A DNA stretch of 64,000 nt, from contig CM043877.1 of NCBI GenBank assembly GCA_023846275.1, positions 11,949,107 to 12,013,106 on the forward strand. Direction: 5' to 3'. The stretch comes from Vanilla planifolia (lineage: Eukaryota > Streptophyta > Magnoliopsida > Asparagales > Orchidaceae). Positions 42,301-52,410 of the stretch are shown piece by piece (position 1 is the stretch's first letter; each line of letters begins with the position of its first letter). The notes under the pieces were generated by a model. The model had not been told where the DNA came from. It saw only the letters and a list, made by a program, of their open reading frames with translations, and searched no databases. The position numbers and the translations under genes are program-made.

Positions 42301-45300
42301 ATGAAATATTTTAGACATTAGATAATTTTATATGATACCATTAAGAGTGCAATGAACTAAGCTAGTCAAAAATATTTAAATCCATCTAAAAATAATATAA
42401 AATTAGCAAATTTGAGCCAAATCAACAATGCATAGACTCGATTCTAAAATAAAAAACTATACATTTAGCATGGCCTGTCTTAGCATCTGGTTTAGAAGTT
42501 TGGTTCCATTATTAATATATTTTGAGCAAAAAACAACCATGAATATACTGAGCATGCCAAAAAAGATATTTATATAAAAGGATTACAGCACAATAACACA
42601 GTAAAATCAACTATTACTGGAAATAAATTCTGCTACACAATGGATGAATGATAAACAGAATTTTAATGATATAAATACAAGAGGCTGGTATAAACTAAAA
42701 TCTAACTACTCTAGTCGCTCCTAGTATAGGCTGCGTGATATTATTAGTTTCAAGCAAAAACATGAAAAAATAAAATAAAATAAAACATATCCAAACGTAT
42801 TAAGAGATTAAAAAAAGATGCACCACCTTTGGAACTATAAAAACCCCATAAGTGTATGTAAATGAACCAACTTTATGATGCGCATCCAAAAGTATGGCTC
42901 TGTAGCTGTAATGTGACTCTCCATGTCCACCGAGAATGACCCGACATCTGCGCCCTGCTTTAAGCTCCTGAATGTTCCCCTGGGCCCCCAATTCAAGGTC
43001 TTTCAAAGAATGTATGGAATCAAAGTTAGAGTAGTATTCTTCACGAATCTGATTCTCACTTTTAATGGCATTGACCAAAGCTTGAGCCTACAGAAAGATG
43101 GAATTTATGCAGTACAACATTTAAAATAGCTTCTATGAGAGCAATTACATGGCACTTATCTAAAAGATAGATCATGGAAAGCTCCATAACCTGTTCAGTA
43201 TCACGAGGTTTTGTGGATTGAAAAAATGATGACTCAATCAAGCTCATCATTCCAACATGTTCTTTTATGAAAACCAACATAAACGTTTGGAATGTAGACT
43301 TATTATCAGGCTTTTGAGGTACAGAATGTACACTGGTTCTCCATCCAAACCTGAACAAGCTGAAAAGCAAACCTATGCATAAAAGATAAATATATCAACA
43401 CATTAGGATAGGCAAACTTAGAGAAAATGATCTATTTGCAGGAATCGCCAACCCATAAACATCAAGTGATAACAGAAAAAAAATAGATAACACAGCTAGA
43501 ACTACACTAAGGTATGCAGTTAAAACAAAGAAAAATGGGGATAGAATTAAAGTGCATATCAACAATCCAAGGACAAATGTCCAGAGTATATAGAAGATTA
43601 GTTTGTACCTCAAAAAATGTTATCAACCAGAGCATTTTCATTAATGGCATAGCCTGTCTACACAGAATGCAGTTTCAGTGCTATTCATGAATATCAAATT
43701 TCATTTTAGTATAAGCAAGCAAACCAATCCCCTTCCAAAAAAATACCCCGATAGCAAGCAACAAAAGGTTCAAATAAATTTGCAGTCACCAAGAATGCTG
43801 AGCGAATATCATCAAAGAATATTCAAGGAAAAAGACAATCCATCAAGAGAAACCAAACAACTAAGGTAAGGATATGCATGAATACAGAATAGAGGTTTCA
43901 CACCCAAGTCAAATCACTATTAAAAATATAGATGTCTAAATATAGATGCACACCTAGGACGTGAGATTCTCCAAGGGTGAGGCAAAGATACTTTCCTCCT
44001 GATTTTATGACCCTCTTCACCTGATCAAAAGGTTTTAGTCCTTGTTTAGATTCAGAAAATATATATAAGAGATACTAGAAAAGAACATCAAGTAAAAGAT
44101 AAAAAGCAATTGTAGATTTATACCTGATTAAGATATTTGTTCCCCAGCTCTAAGCCAATATTTGGTTCCATCAATGCATCCAAAGCCCCTTTATCAAGCA
44201 CAACATCAAAGCTTTCCTCTCTAAACTGGCAAGCAAAAATCAAAGTCAATAAAGAATTTATCAAGATCAACAAAAATGGTGATATTGCACAACTTTTAGT
44301 ACAAAACTTGCTTACCTACCATGGTAGACAAAAGAAATGTTGAATGGAACAGATTCTAATTGTTACAACCTTTGAATTAGAAGAGAAGCAATTACAGCTC
44401 ACTGACAAGATTGAATAGAGATCATTGTTGCAAAGAAATCAACAAAGTCTTGAGGTATCCACAATGGATATAATATCCTAAAACATCCAACCAATAACTT
44501 CTAGTGTAGGCACTATTGCAAAGGTTTTTAAGGAGAATGATATCAGTTTAAGTCACTACAATGCTTATGACTGGGTTATAAATGAGAGTTGGGTTTGAAT
44601 AAGCAAGTCTAAGTATGTGATATTGTTCAGGTTTGAGTATAGATGGTTTTAAAGTGAGATTAAGAAGGAATGGTCAGATCTATGCCGAGGGAAAGTAAAG
44701 GATAGCATCATATAAAATAAATGTGATGCATTCCAAAGGTTGTAACTTTGATGGAAATAGGTAGGCCTTTTTCGAAATAGCTTTTGTAAAAAGAATAAGT
44801 TTGGATGCTAATTAAATCCTTACAGTAGCAGTTCAACATATAGCATTTTCATGAACAAAAGTGAAGACATATACAGGAATTGGACAACAAATCTGACATG
44901 TTATGCAACTTCGAATCTTCATTATTGCTTTTTCCATTGGACATCTTAAGAATTTCAATCACCTGAGGTCTAAAGTATGTTCCTAGAACTTCAATCCCCT
45001 CAGGTTTTGCAACACAAATCCAATCCAGAGGTGATCTAGAATGCACACAAGCTAATATATCAATGAATTACAAAATTCCACCTAAAGAAGACATGGCATA
45101 AAAAGTTTAAAGAAAAGTAGATAAACAAAAGAAAAGAAACAAGAGCTCACCAAATCAAAGTTCAACAGGGTTAATACAAAATATTTGTTCACCAAATCCT
45201 TGCTACCATGAAAGATTGCTAATTAGGGGTATATCACAAGAAGGCAAACAACCAAAAAGAATCCACATAGAATTTCCACTTCATCTAACATAAAAAAAAA

Positions 45301-48300
45301 AGCAACATGCATGGGAACAACAACAATAACATTTATAGTGAACCAAACAAACCAAATAAGAATAAAATGCCAGAAAACTGCAAGAAAACAAAACCTGAGT
45401 AGTTTCTATATGTGACTGCCCAGGTTTGTTGATTGACAACACTAGGCAATCTAAGCTAACCGTCCCATTGATTGCACAAGACAATTTATCAAATTTGCAT
45501 TTAGATGAATTGGCACTTAGACGACTTAGTCCGATGGGGTCTTGGACGAATACACAACCTAATATATCTATATAATGACAAACAAACCTGATCCAATTGG
45601 ATAACCCCCTAAAAACGTGGCCAAAACATATATTAAATCACCTTAAGGAGTATCATATGTAAAGGTTGCTACAATAATAATTAGAAATTCAAGCGGAATG
45701 GGCGTAACCCAAACCCACCAAATTTAAGCAATAATAGCTCAATTTCCAACCCAATTGACCACAATGTTGTCATCCCGATAAATGTGAGAGATCCAAAAAT
45801 CAGCCAAAAAAAAAAAATAGGAACTACAATGAACTTGCAAGCTAGAGGAAAATGAGCTATCTAGATTAAACTATTGCAAGCAGGCAGTTATTGTTACTAT
45901 TAAGACTATTAAGTCGCTTCCAATCCAGATGCTACGATAAAGGGGGAAACAAGTGTCCACTAAATTGATTCTCACAATGATCGCATGGAACTCCATAGAA
46001 AAAGGTGCAACAGGGGATTCCCCCCACACACATATAAGATAGGGACAACCAAGATGATTCAAAATACCAATAATAACAAAAAAACCACTAAGAGAGGCAG
46101 GTTACGGAAGGCACAAGTAAGCACAAAAGGAGCACCCAACAGTCCCATGGATGGGTAGAATTCAATTAAAAGGCATAACATTGAGCGACTGAATGTTGTA
46201 TGAGCAAAATTAACGTAGTAGTATTCATAGTTGGCTTAGCATGAATTTTGAAGTTTTGATTCCCCCAGATATGTTAGAGAGGATAAGCGGCATATGAAAC
46301 AACTTCAACATGAACATCCTTCTTATGTTTAGCTTTCAGAGAAAGCAACAGATCATCAAGGGAATATCATGTAGTTGAGCAACTATGTGATGCAAAGAAC
46401 TCCAAATAGGTATAATTTTGCTGCAAGACTAGAGAAAATGCGGAAACGATTTGACCAAATTGCAGCCCAAGGGCAATTTATTTCAGTGCCAATCAAACAA
46501 TAGTGAGCCACAATAAGGAAGGTGCAGCACCAAGACAAACATGCCATAAGAAAGCCATCACATGCAGCTACAAAAGGAGAATCCATATCCAATTGACAAA
46601 GGAATTCAATTTACCATCCAACCAAAGGCATTTCCAGTTTAGCTACACAATCTTTGGCTTAGTACCCTCCATATGAATCCAAAAAAGGGTATCACCATTG
46701 GCACTTGAAGCATGGAGATGACACACAATGCGATGAGCAAGGTTCGACCAAAGAAATTATGGAGCTTGGGCTAATTCCATTGGCTAATCACGTTGAAGAG
46801 CAAAGAAACACTAAGTGGTAGCTTAACTTCCATGTTGATAAAAGCTGACCAATTGTGAATGGACTCTAGGCCAATCCAATTATTGATCATGGTAAAACAT
46901 TTAGTACCACTATCAATGCTTCAAATTTGATATTGCCAAAGTGCCTGATGTACAAAGGAGCTTCCAAATTACCAAATCCCCACTTTGAGTTCAGGCATGT
47001 TGCAACAACAACCACATCCAGCAAGTAAGGCACCAATCCAACAAACATATTCCAACTCCAAGAACCACCGAGCATGCTAGGCCACTATTAAAGCCTACCA
47101 AGCCTTGAGACGATGAATACCAAGGCCACTGCAATCTTTAAGAGAGGATATCATGGCTCAGTCAACGTAGTGGAGAGAGCGATTAGAGCTAAAACCGCTA
47201 CAAATGAATTTCTTTATAATCCGCTAGTCCTCTATAATGGTCCCTATTAGCACGGAATCACGACTTAAATTGCAAAGTAGAATGGCGATGAGTATGACAT
47301 TAGCGATGACAGTTTTGCCTACGAGACAGAGAGAAAGAGAATTGACCACCCATGAAGAAATACGAATTATAATAGCTAGAGTAATGTGCACAAAAAATAA
47401 CACTTAAGGCTTCCTGCCAACTATAAGATTCCTAAATAATTCATAAATGATATGTGTCACATATTAAGTTTGTTAGCGATCATTTTCTTTCTCTTTTCAG
47501 GCATACTAAATAGGACTATGGATTTGCTGTGTTGACAATAGAACGAATGGCAGCATAATAAGATTAGAAAATCTTACTAAATGATGAGATAACATAAGAA
47601 TTGGCCAACCCAAAGAGTAGGGAGCATAGACAAAAATATAATACATATAAAAAATAATTGGAAATATGAAATGTGATATATATAAGCGCAAACCATCTGA
47701 GATGTGCTCCAATTCTCCTTGACTCAAAAACTCAATCCAACAACCAAATGAACTATACATCCTATGGTGCCTAGGGAGGTTGGGTGAAAATCTTCTCTGG
47801 CAAGAAAACTTGAGCCACCACATATTATCATTGAACCTATCTCTTGGTGAATGACTGTTCAAGTGGAATAGAATGGATCAATCTATTGTTCTAGTGAGAC
47901 AAATCAACTTCTCATTCTTCAGGTCTAGTAATAAAATATGAGGATATCTACTCTAATGTAATCATCAAAGCTAATTGTCTTTGACGCATTTGTCATAATG
48001 CAATTCCCAACTTGGAATGATTAAATATTCAAAGATATGCTACTAGCAATTGTGTCTTTGGGGCTACTCATCCATTGAATCACTCAAGCAGATCTTTTAA
48101 ATATGCTCCTGTGTTTCCCCGATTTATGTCAATATTATTCATGATTTCAAAACTACCAACCCTATTAATTCTTTGTAATATCTTCTTCAATGGCTGAAAA
48201 CTAATCATACAATAAAGAAAATTGTCCATCACGCTGCCTATGTTATCTACCAACTATAGAATAACAAAAATGACATTATACATTCTATGCCAATTAAAAT

Positions 48301-50726
48301 AAAAATTATTTAGCTAAATTTGCTTGGTTTCCTTTAGCAATTAAAATAAAGTGTAAAACTTTCAAGAAATTATCATGTCTATTTGTAACAAAGAGCTCCT
48401 CTTAAATAAAAATTGCATGCTTTTAACATTAATAAGTTTTCATACACAAATTAGAAATTGTAAACACAATGACAATCTTCAACAAATCAATACATAACCA
48501 ATTGCATTCCTTAAGGCACGTATAATAAGATAGATAAATTGTACATATCTATTTGAACAACAGAACATGATTACAGACTAGGTATATGTACAAATAATTT
48601 ACTTGGAGCACAAAAGGTAACAACAAAGTGTTACAAGAAAATTTGAAAAACAATAGCAAGAATATGCAAGTAAATAAGAAAAATTTTATTAGAGATCAAC
48701 TAATATCCTCTTTTGAGTTTATCATTCTTTCTCGAAAGAGTTCTCATAATAATTGACATGGTCTTTAAACCTTTCTCCAAAAAGGTCACGAAAGAATAGC
48801 TAGATGAAGTTAGTGTAAAAGATGAAGAAGATAATCTCAAAACATCTCAAAATGTAGCAAACAGATCTTGAGAGTTCTCAAGAAGATATCCTCTAAGGTT
48901 TTTCCAAGATAACAACCCTCGATGACCACTCTAGCCTTAACGAGCCCTTCATCAAGATTGGCCCAATCTCAAGGCTAGTCTTTATTTTTTTACTTCGATT
49001 TTTTGGATGCATCCAAACCATTCCTAATTATGATTAAGTATGGGGAATGTCCATGCCACCTTTTTCTTTGTTGGTTTTTTATTACCTTCTTAGCTTTCAA
49101 GAAAGAATACATAAACATGATGTAGGAATGAGATATTTATCAATTTTTTCCTATAGACACCAATGACAAAATTATAGGACTATTCAAAGACCTCGTCCTA
49201 AAATCCTATGAAATCCAGATCTAAAAGATCCTTATAGTTGGGCAATGATTTGTAGAAGATATTACCCCCCTTTAAATAGGTCATGAAGAGAGAGAAATTT
49301 TACTAAAAAGAAAAATCTAATAAAATAATAAAAAAGCGATTGGGCTTCTCTCTCTAGAAAAGGTTGATAACATAAATCCCAAAAAAAAGAATCCAAGCAA
49401 GCCCCTACAGGTGGGGTATTTTTAGAGAATCTTTTGCAAAAACTATAGTTGCAAACAATTACAATAATTACAATAACCAAAGTTTCCAGACACTTCACCT
49501 ATTTCTCCAGGATTGGTCAACAAGAGGGCTTTGAAAAACCCTCTAAAGGTGCTTTCAAGAACTGATGCTATGTTTGAAAAGAGCCCGGAGGCTGCTTCAC
49601 AAAATGGTCCAATGGTCAGTCAGCAAACATAGCTGGCACTCAAGAAATTCAAGCTCCGATTAGAGATTGGATGTAAATACCTATCAACCATCCACGGTGA
49701 AGATGCATAACAAAGACAGCGTCCTAAAGTGCATGTTCAAATGGCAACTTGAAAAAAGATTTACCATTTATCATATGTTGAAAAGAGAAAATTGATAAAA
49801 ATTTTCAGCCTTTAGTCTAGCTACTGAACCTGAACAGTATGGAAGATACATAAAAATTTGATTTACAATGTACTTACTATTGCTATTAATATGATCTATA
49901 AATGGACAATTATGCCATTAGACATCCATGCAAATTGAAAACCGCTTTCAAATGAAATCAGATAGAGTTTTATTTCTCCAGTTCTAAAGGTTAGAGGAGT
50001 GCATTTCTTAGAGATGTCAAGCAGACTACTAACAGCTGCCGTGTCCAGCTGGCCATCTTTGAATAACCACAACTCCAACCTCAGAAAATGTCGTCTTGTC
50101 CACTACAATGCAGTCATTACTTTACTATCAATAACAACAGAAAATACTTTCCTTTTGCACATATCATTACAAAAGTGATTTTTTTCGAAGCTCTTCAGCT
50201 CGATTCCACCTCCACATAAGCCTCATTAATGCGAAACAAAAAATGAATTCAGATTCGGACGCAGAATACCATAAAGCCAATGCAACAAAACAATAAAATC
50301 AGCAAACAAATTTGAACATCAACCAGGTGACCGCACCTGCATGTCCGTCATATCCATCACACGCCACCGCATCTCAGGGCGAGAACGAACGTTGCGGCGG
50401 AGCATGTCGGATATGACGACCTTCGAAAAGTCAATGTTAGTAATTTGGTGGAACCCTGCGTCGTAAATGTGCTCAGAAAGGCGAGAACTGCCACATCCCG
50501 GCACGAGCACCTGAGGGGATTTCGGTTTTCCATTGCCTTCTGTGGCGGCAGATGTGAGGGCTGAAAGCTCACCGAGAAGAAGGCCTTTGATAGAGGGCCA
50601 CTCCGCGTACCACTCGAAGGAGTCACCGGAACCCCTAAGGGAGAAGAACTTGTCCCAGTTCTCCTTGCTGGTAAAGTCATTCAAAGTTTCCAGGAGCTCC
50701 ATTGGAACCTCTCCTTTGTTCTTCAT
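24382..50726 (-). CDS. METTL13: METTL13-like two-domain methyltransferase (putative eEF1A lysine and N-terminal methyltransferase)
   Basis: Sixteen exons: 50726-50337, 44225-44124, 44020-43954, 43372-43191, 43087-42827, 31071-30988, 30826-30779, 30679-30615, 29416-29368, 28740-28470, 25867-25746, 25649-25569, 25496-25422, 25048-24867, 24797-24647, 24567-24382 (stop TAG). Frames join to 771 aa, near Arabidopsis At2g31740. The N-terminal class I methyltransferase domain starts with [16 protein letters not shown] and has SAM motif I ([14 protein letters not shown]), [16 protein letters not shown] and [13 protein letters not shown]. The C-terminal spermidine-synthase-like domain has a second SAM site ([14 protein letters not shown]), VIELDP and [10 protein letters not shown]. 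Human METTL13 methylates eEF1A at Lys55 with one domain and its N-terminus with the other; the same role here is inference. The preceding GTG-initiated extension lacks an ATG and ends at an upstream stop, so ATG 50726 is chosen. Introns 1, 5 and 10 are swollen by transposons. Confidence 0.94.
26690..27400 (+). mobile_element. Ty3/gypsy retrotransposon gag remnant
   Basis: At 27251-27310 the plus strand encodes [20 protein letters not shown], which matches the conserved zinc-knuckle-like end of plant Ty3/gypsy Gag (pattern C-x2-H-x4-H-x4-C, with the second His replaced by Gln). Upstream, with frameshifts and stops, the segment around 26745-26920 reads [13 protein letters not shown] and [15 protein letters not shown], resembling the usual Gag order of a W-F motif, a KKTSATL-like stretch and a KEGESL-like stretch. 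No long terminal repeats were found. The element is broken and non-functional and lies antisense to the host gene. Confidence 0.65.
26806..26828. repeat. (GA)n microsatellite
   Basis: Uninterrupted GA dinucleotide run of about 23 bases inside intron 10 of the METTL13-like gene. It interrupts the decayed gag reading frame, suggesting slippage expansion after the element died. Confidence 0.9.
27600..28010 (-). mobile_element. Ty3/gypsy pol remnant (protease-RT linker and RT start)
   Basis: One minus-strand frame, broken by only a few stops between about 28004 and 27605, reads in order [42 protein letters not shown] and IEWLVNII. This follows the conserved run in plant Ty3/gypsy Pol: the FAW..DMPGI box, the H-LNV stretch, the K-KRR-F-PERN box and the YPEWLANVV box at the start of reverse transcriptase. 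It points the opposite way from the gag remnant just to its left, so the two are separate insertions or parts of an inverted element. Confidence 0.7.
27881..28076. repeat. two-copy direct repeat of about 98 bp
   Basis: The segment starting CTTTCATTATAATCAGTACA at 27881 recurs at 27979 as CTTTCATTATAACTAGTAGA and stays aligned for roughly 98 bases with scattered mismatches (roughly four fifths identical by eye). It lies upstream of the FAW box of the minus-strand pol remnant and is probably an internal tandem duplication of that element. Confidence 0.75.
29417..30614 (-). other. METTL13-like intron 8 (1.2 kb)
   Basis: Intron between the exon ending DDSEYEI and the exon with [15 protein letters not shown]. 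It is pyrimidine/AT-rich in the middle (29750-30260), and I saw no gene or recognisable element in it. Confidence 0.8.
33400..35720 (+). mobile_element. degenerate Ty3/gypsy retrotransposon pol (RT, RNase H, second RNase H, possible integrase finger)
   Basis: Plus-strand fragments follow Ty3/gypsy Pol order. Reverse transcriptase (33400-33930): [49 protein letters not shown] and [12 protein letters not shown], then a corrupted MPFG/KNA region and a decayed catalytic box near QYVEAMSMT. RNase H (about 34414-34510): [13 protein letters not shown], then [15 protein letters not shown]. Second RNase H (34755-34850): TSLSNN, then [19 protein letters not shown], as in lineages with an extra archaeal-type RNase H. 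Near 35640-35720, [12 protein letters not shown] resembles the integrase zinc-finger region. Many stops and frameshifts show it is long dead. It lies antisense to the host gene; neither LTRs nor gag were found. Confidence 0.78.
33672..33744 (+). repeat. 39-bp tandem duplication inside the RT remnant
   Basis: A 34-base unit starting TGAATGTCTTCTCCAAGTAT at 33672 is repeated exactly at 33711, with a 5-base spacer (ATAAT), giving a period of 39 bases (13 codons). It duplicates the RT segment encoding [11 protein letters not shown]. Since the copies are identical within a heavily decayed element, the duplication is much younger than the element. Confidence 0.92.
38880..40340. repeat. three diverged copies of one dispersed repeat
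   Basis: Similar segments occur at about 38880-39060, 39180-39350 and 40150-40330 in the same orientation. Each has a stretch like TATCACATA.AA followed by a C/T-rich run, an ACAATTA...TTGCACCC-like part, and then CTCCTTGGGATAT with a CAATC-rich tail. Identity is moderate and broken by indels. They look like pieces of LTR or other non-coding parts of a transposon family, but no ends or target-site duplications are visible. Confidence 0.55.
44963..45035 (-). other. unassigned exon-like segment
   Basis: A 73-base segment on the host-gene strand is bounded by an AG acceptor (after TGCATTCTAG) and a GT donor (CAG followed by GTGATTG). The frame across it reads [20 protein letters not shown] and on to FRPQ and is open beyond it on both sides. 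It is not part of the METTL13 family sequence. It could be a cassette exon, a captured gene fragment or chance. Confidence 0.3.
45860..47350 (-). mobile_element. LINE (non-LTR retrotransposon) remnant: RT C-terminus and probable RNase H
   Basis: At about 47170-47050 the minus strand reads HYVD, then [20 protein letters not shown], then HARWFLELE in one frame, matching the plant LINE RT C-terminal signature (W..I..PK..GGLGIR.L..W N.AL..K..W). Downstream fragments such as [26 protein letters not shown] and, near 46062-45871, [14 protein letters not shown] followed by SIWIGSDL fit the zinc-binding RVT domain and an RNase H with its E-HA and W-ESD-like motifs. Several stops and shifts show it is inactive. 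It has the same orientation as the host gene. The 5' part of the element was not found. Confidence 0.65.
49896..50102 (-). other. unassigned open segment resembling coding sequence
   Basis: After a possible acceptor (CATTGTAG) near 50102, one minus-strand frame is open for about 68 codons and reads [18 protein letters not shown], then [19 protein letters not shown]. The frame would join in phase with METTL13-like exon 1, but the family has no such sequence there. A second short stretch at about 49499-49593 ([19 protein letters not shown], followed by a GT donor) has the same character. I do not recognise either; a captured gene fragment, an alternative terminal exon or chance are all possible. 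Confidence 0.3.
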
Positions 50727-50890
50727 CGCTTTCCCACTTGCCACCAGGAAGAAGGAAGGGTTCCCCAGGTGGTCGGCGATCGGACAAGGGGCGTTCTTAG
50801 GGTTTTACATTCCGTAAATAGAACATTTAACTAATCCCCGATCATGAGAATTAATCATTTTGAAAATAATTTTTCCGTTTCAACAATTGT

Positions 50891-50924
50891 GATCTATATA
50901 TATATATATATATATATATAGATC
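50891..50924. repeat. (TA)13 tract flanked by GATC, perfect palindrome
   Basis: GATC, then thirteen TA dinucleotides, then GATC form a 34-base perfect inverted repeat. It lies about 165 bases upstream of the METTL13-like start codon, so in its promoter region. It could extrude as a hairpin and is a likely length polymorphism. Confidence 0.93.
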
Positions 50925-52203
50925 TAGCATAACCAATGCTTAATGTCAACTTGACAAGTGCTTACATCAAATTGAAATTTTATAATTTATATATATTTTT
51001 TAAATATATAATAAAATGATTAGTATTATTTAATAAATGTGTTTATCTAGATTACTATGCAACTAAATAATCTCTTGATTTTAAGAAAATAAAACAACTT
51101 TTTAATCTTTACTTATATTTTTATTCTTTTTGAACTAAAATATTATATTTTGTTAAAAATATCAAACAATAATAATATAATCTATGTGGAAATAATGTTT
51201 TGACAAATAATATATTAATAATATGAAAAATATAAATATTTGAATAAACACATGTCAATATGATTCATTTATTATTGTTTTATGTTGTTAGCATACCTGT
51301 GTGTCAATCATCATCATCACATCACTATTTTTCTAATTATTAAACTTTATTCTCAAAAAAATTTTATTTTTTTTCCAAAATTTAGGTTTTAAATGAATAG
51401 AACATCTATTATATTTTGTTAATTTTCTAATATATAATTACATTTATGCAATATATAGCAATAACTATAATATTTCATGCATTTATATATCATAATTGAA
51501 TACATCACAACTATTCATATAAGTTCATAACAATATTTCATAATTTTGCATTTACTTTTTAGCCATTATATCTAAATTACAAATAACAAATATAATGTTA
51601 GATATATCGCACAATTTATAAATCTTTTAATACAAAATATTTTCAAATTCAATTTATTCCCACATGCAATTTTTATGAGTGGTTTTTTCTTTTTCTTTTT
51701 GTTCTTATTCTAATTCTAACATGTTTAAAAGGTTAATACTAAAGAAAAGACTTATCTAACCCTCATAAGCTTAGCATATTACATCCAATAAATAAATATG
51801 CAAATAAACAAGTATTTGGGACAAAACACTTGCACGATATAAATCACATAGATCTAAGCAAAGAATAAACAAGTAAGATCTCACTCAAATTAAAATATAA
51901 CATGAAATATAATACATTGTAAAAAGATTTGTTATAATCTCTAAAAATAAATAACATACATATGTAATTCTTATTATTTTCATTTATTTTTTTAATATGA
52001 ACTTATTTATTAGTGTACGTTTCTACTTAAATAAATCTTATAATTATCATGTTGTTGATCCTACTCTCTTAAAGTGGTTATTATTCTATTTTTTCAATTT
52101 ATCTAGTTATAATAAAATTCTTATTTATTAATTATTCATATCACATTTTCATACTCGACCATACTTAGTCTTTTCATGTTTTCAATTATTATGTATTTAT
52201 TAC

Positions 52204-52410
52204 AAATCTCAATCATCTGACACACTAGTCGTTAGTCACTTCACAATAACAATTCTCAATCGTGTGATACATCAGTCACTAGTCACCTCACGTTTGTAAG
52301 TCTCTATCATGTGATATAGTGGTCACTAATCATTATCATAGCCGCACATTTTAATTTGTGACACACTAGCCACTATTATAAGGCACATTTCAATCATCTG
52401 AAAACTAGTT
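52204..52410. repeat. degenerate minisatellite, unit about 45-50 bp
   Basis: Four to five imperfect units follow each other, each containing a version of TCTCAATCATCTGACACACT followed by AGTCACTAGTCACTTCAC-like sequence: near 52206, 52252, 52300, 52348 and 52388. Unit length and sequence vary, so the array is old. Confidence 0.7.

Larger units (their letters stand above)
31072..42826 (-). other. METTL13-like intron 5 (11.8 kb), transposon-rich
   Basis: The exons on both sides (ending GVFIVPK and starting [15 protein letters not shown]) are contiguous in the protein family, so all 11.75 kb are intronic. It contains a plus-strand Ty3/gypsy pol remnant at about 33400-35720 and three diverged copies of another repeat at about 38890-40340. 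Segments 31140-33380, 35720-38880 and 40350-42800 are AT-rich and carry no motif I could identify; they may be older transposon sequence, including missing ends of the same element. Confidence 0.85.
44226..50336 (-). other. METTL13-like intron 1 (6.1 kb), transposon-bearing
   Basis: Intron between the exon ending RVMDMTDMQ and the exon starting [18 protein letters not shown]; the family sequence is continuous across it. It contains the LINE remnant at 45860-47350 and three unassigned exon-like stretches (44963-45035, about 49499-49593, 49896-50102). Positions 47350-49260 show no coding or repeat structure I recognise. Confidence 0.85.
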
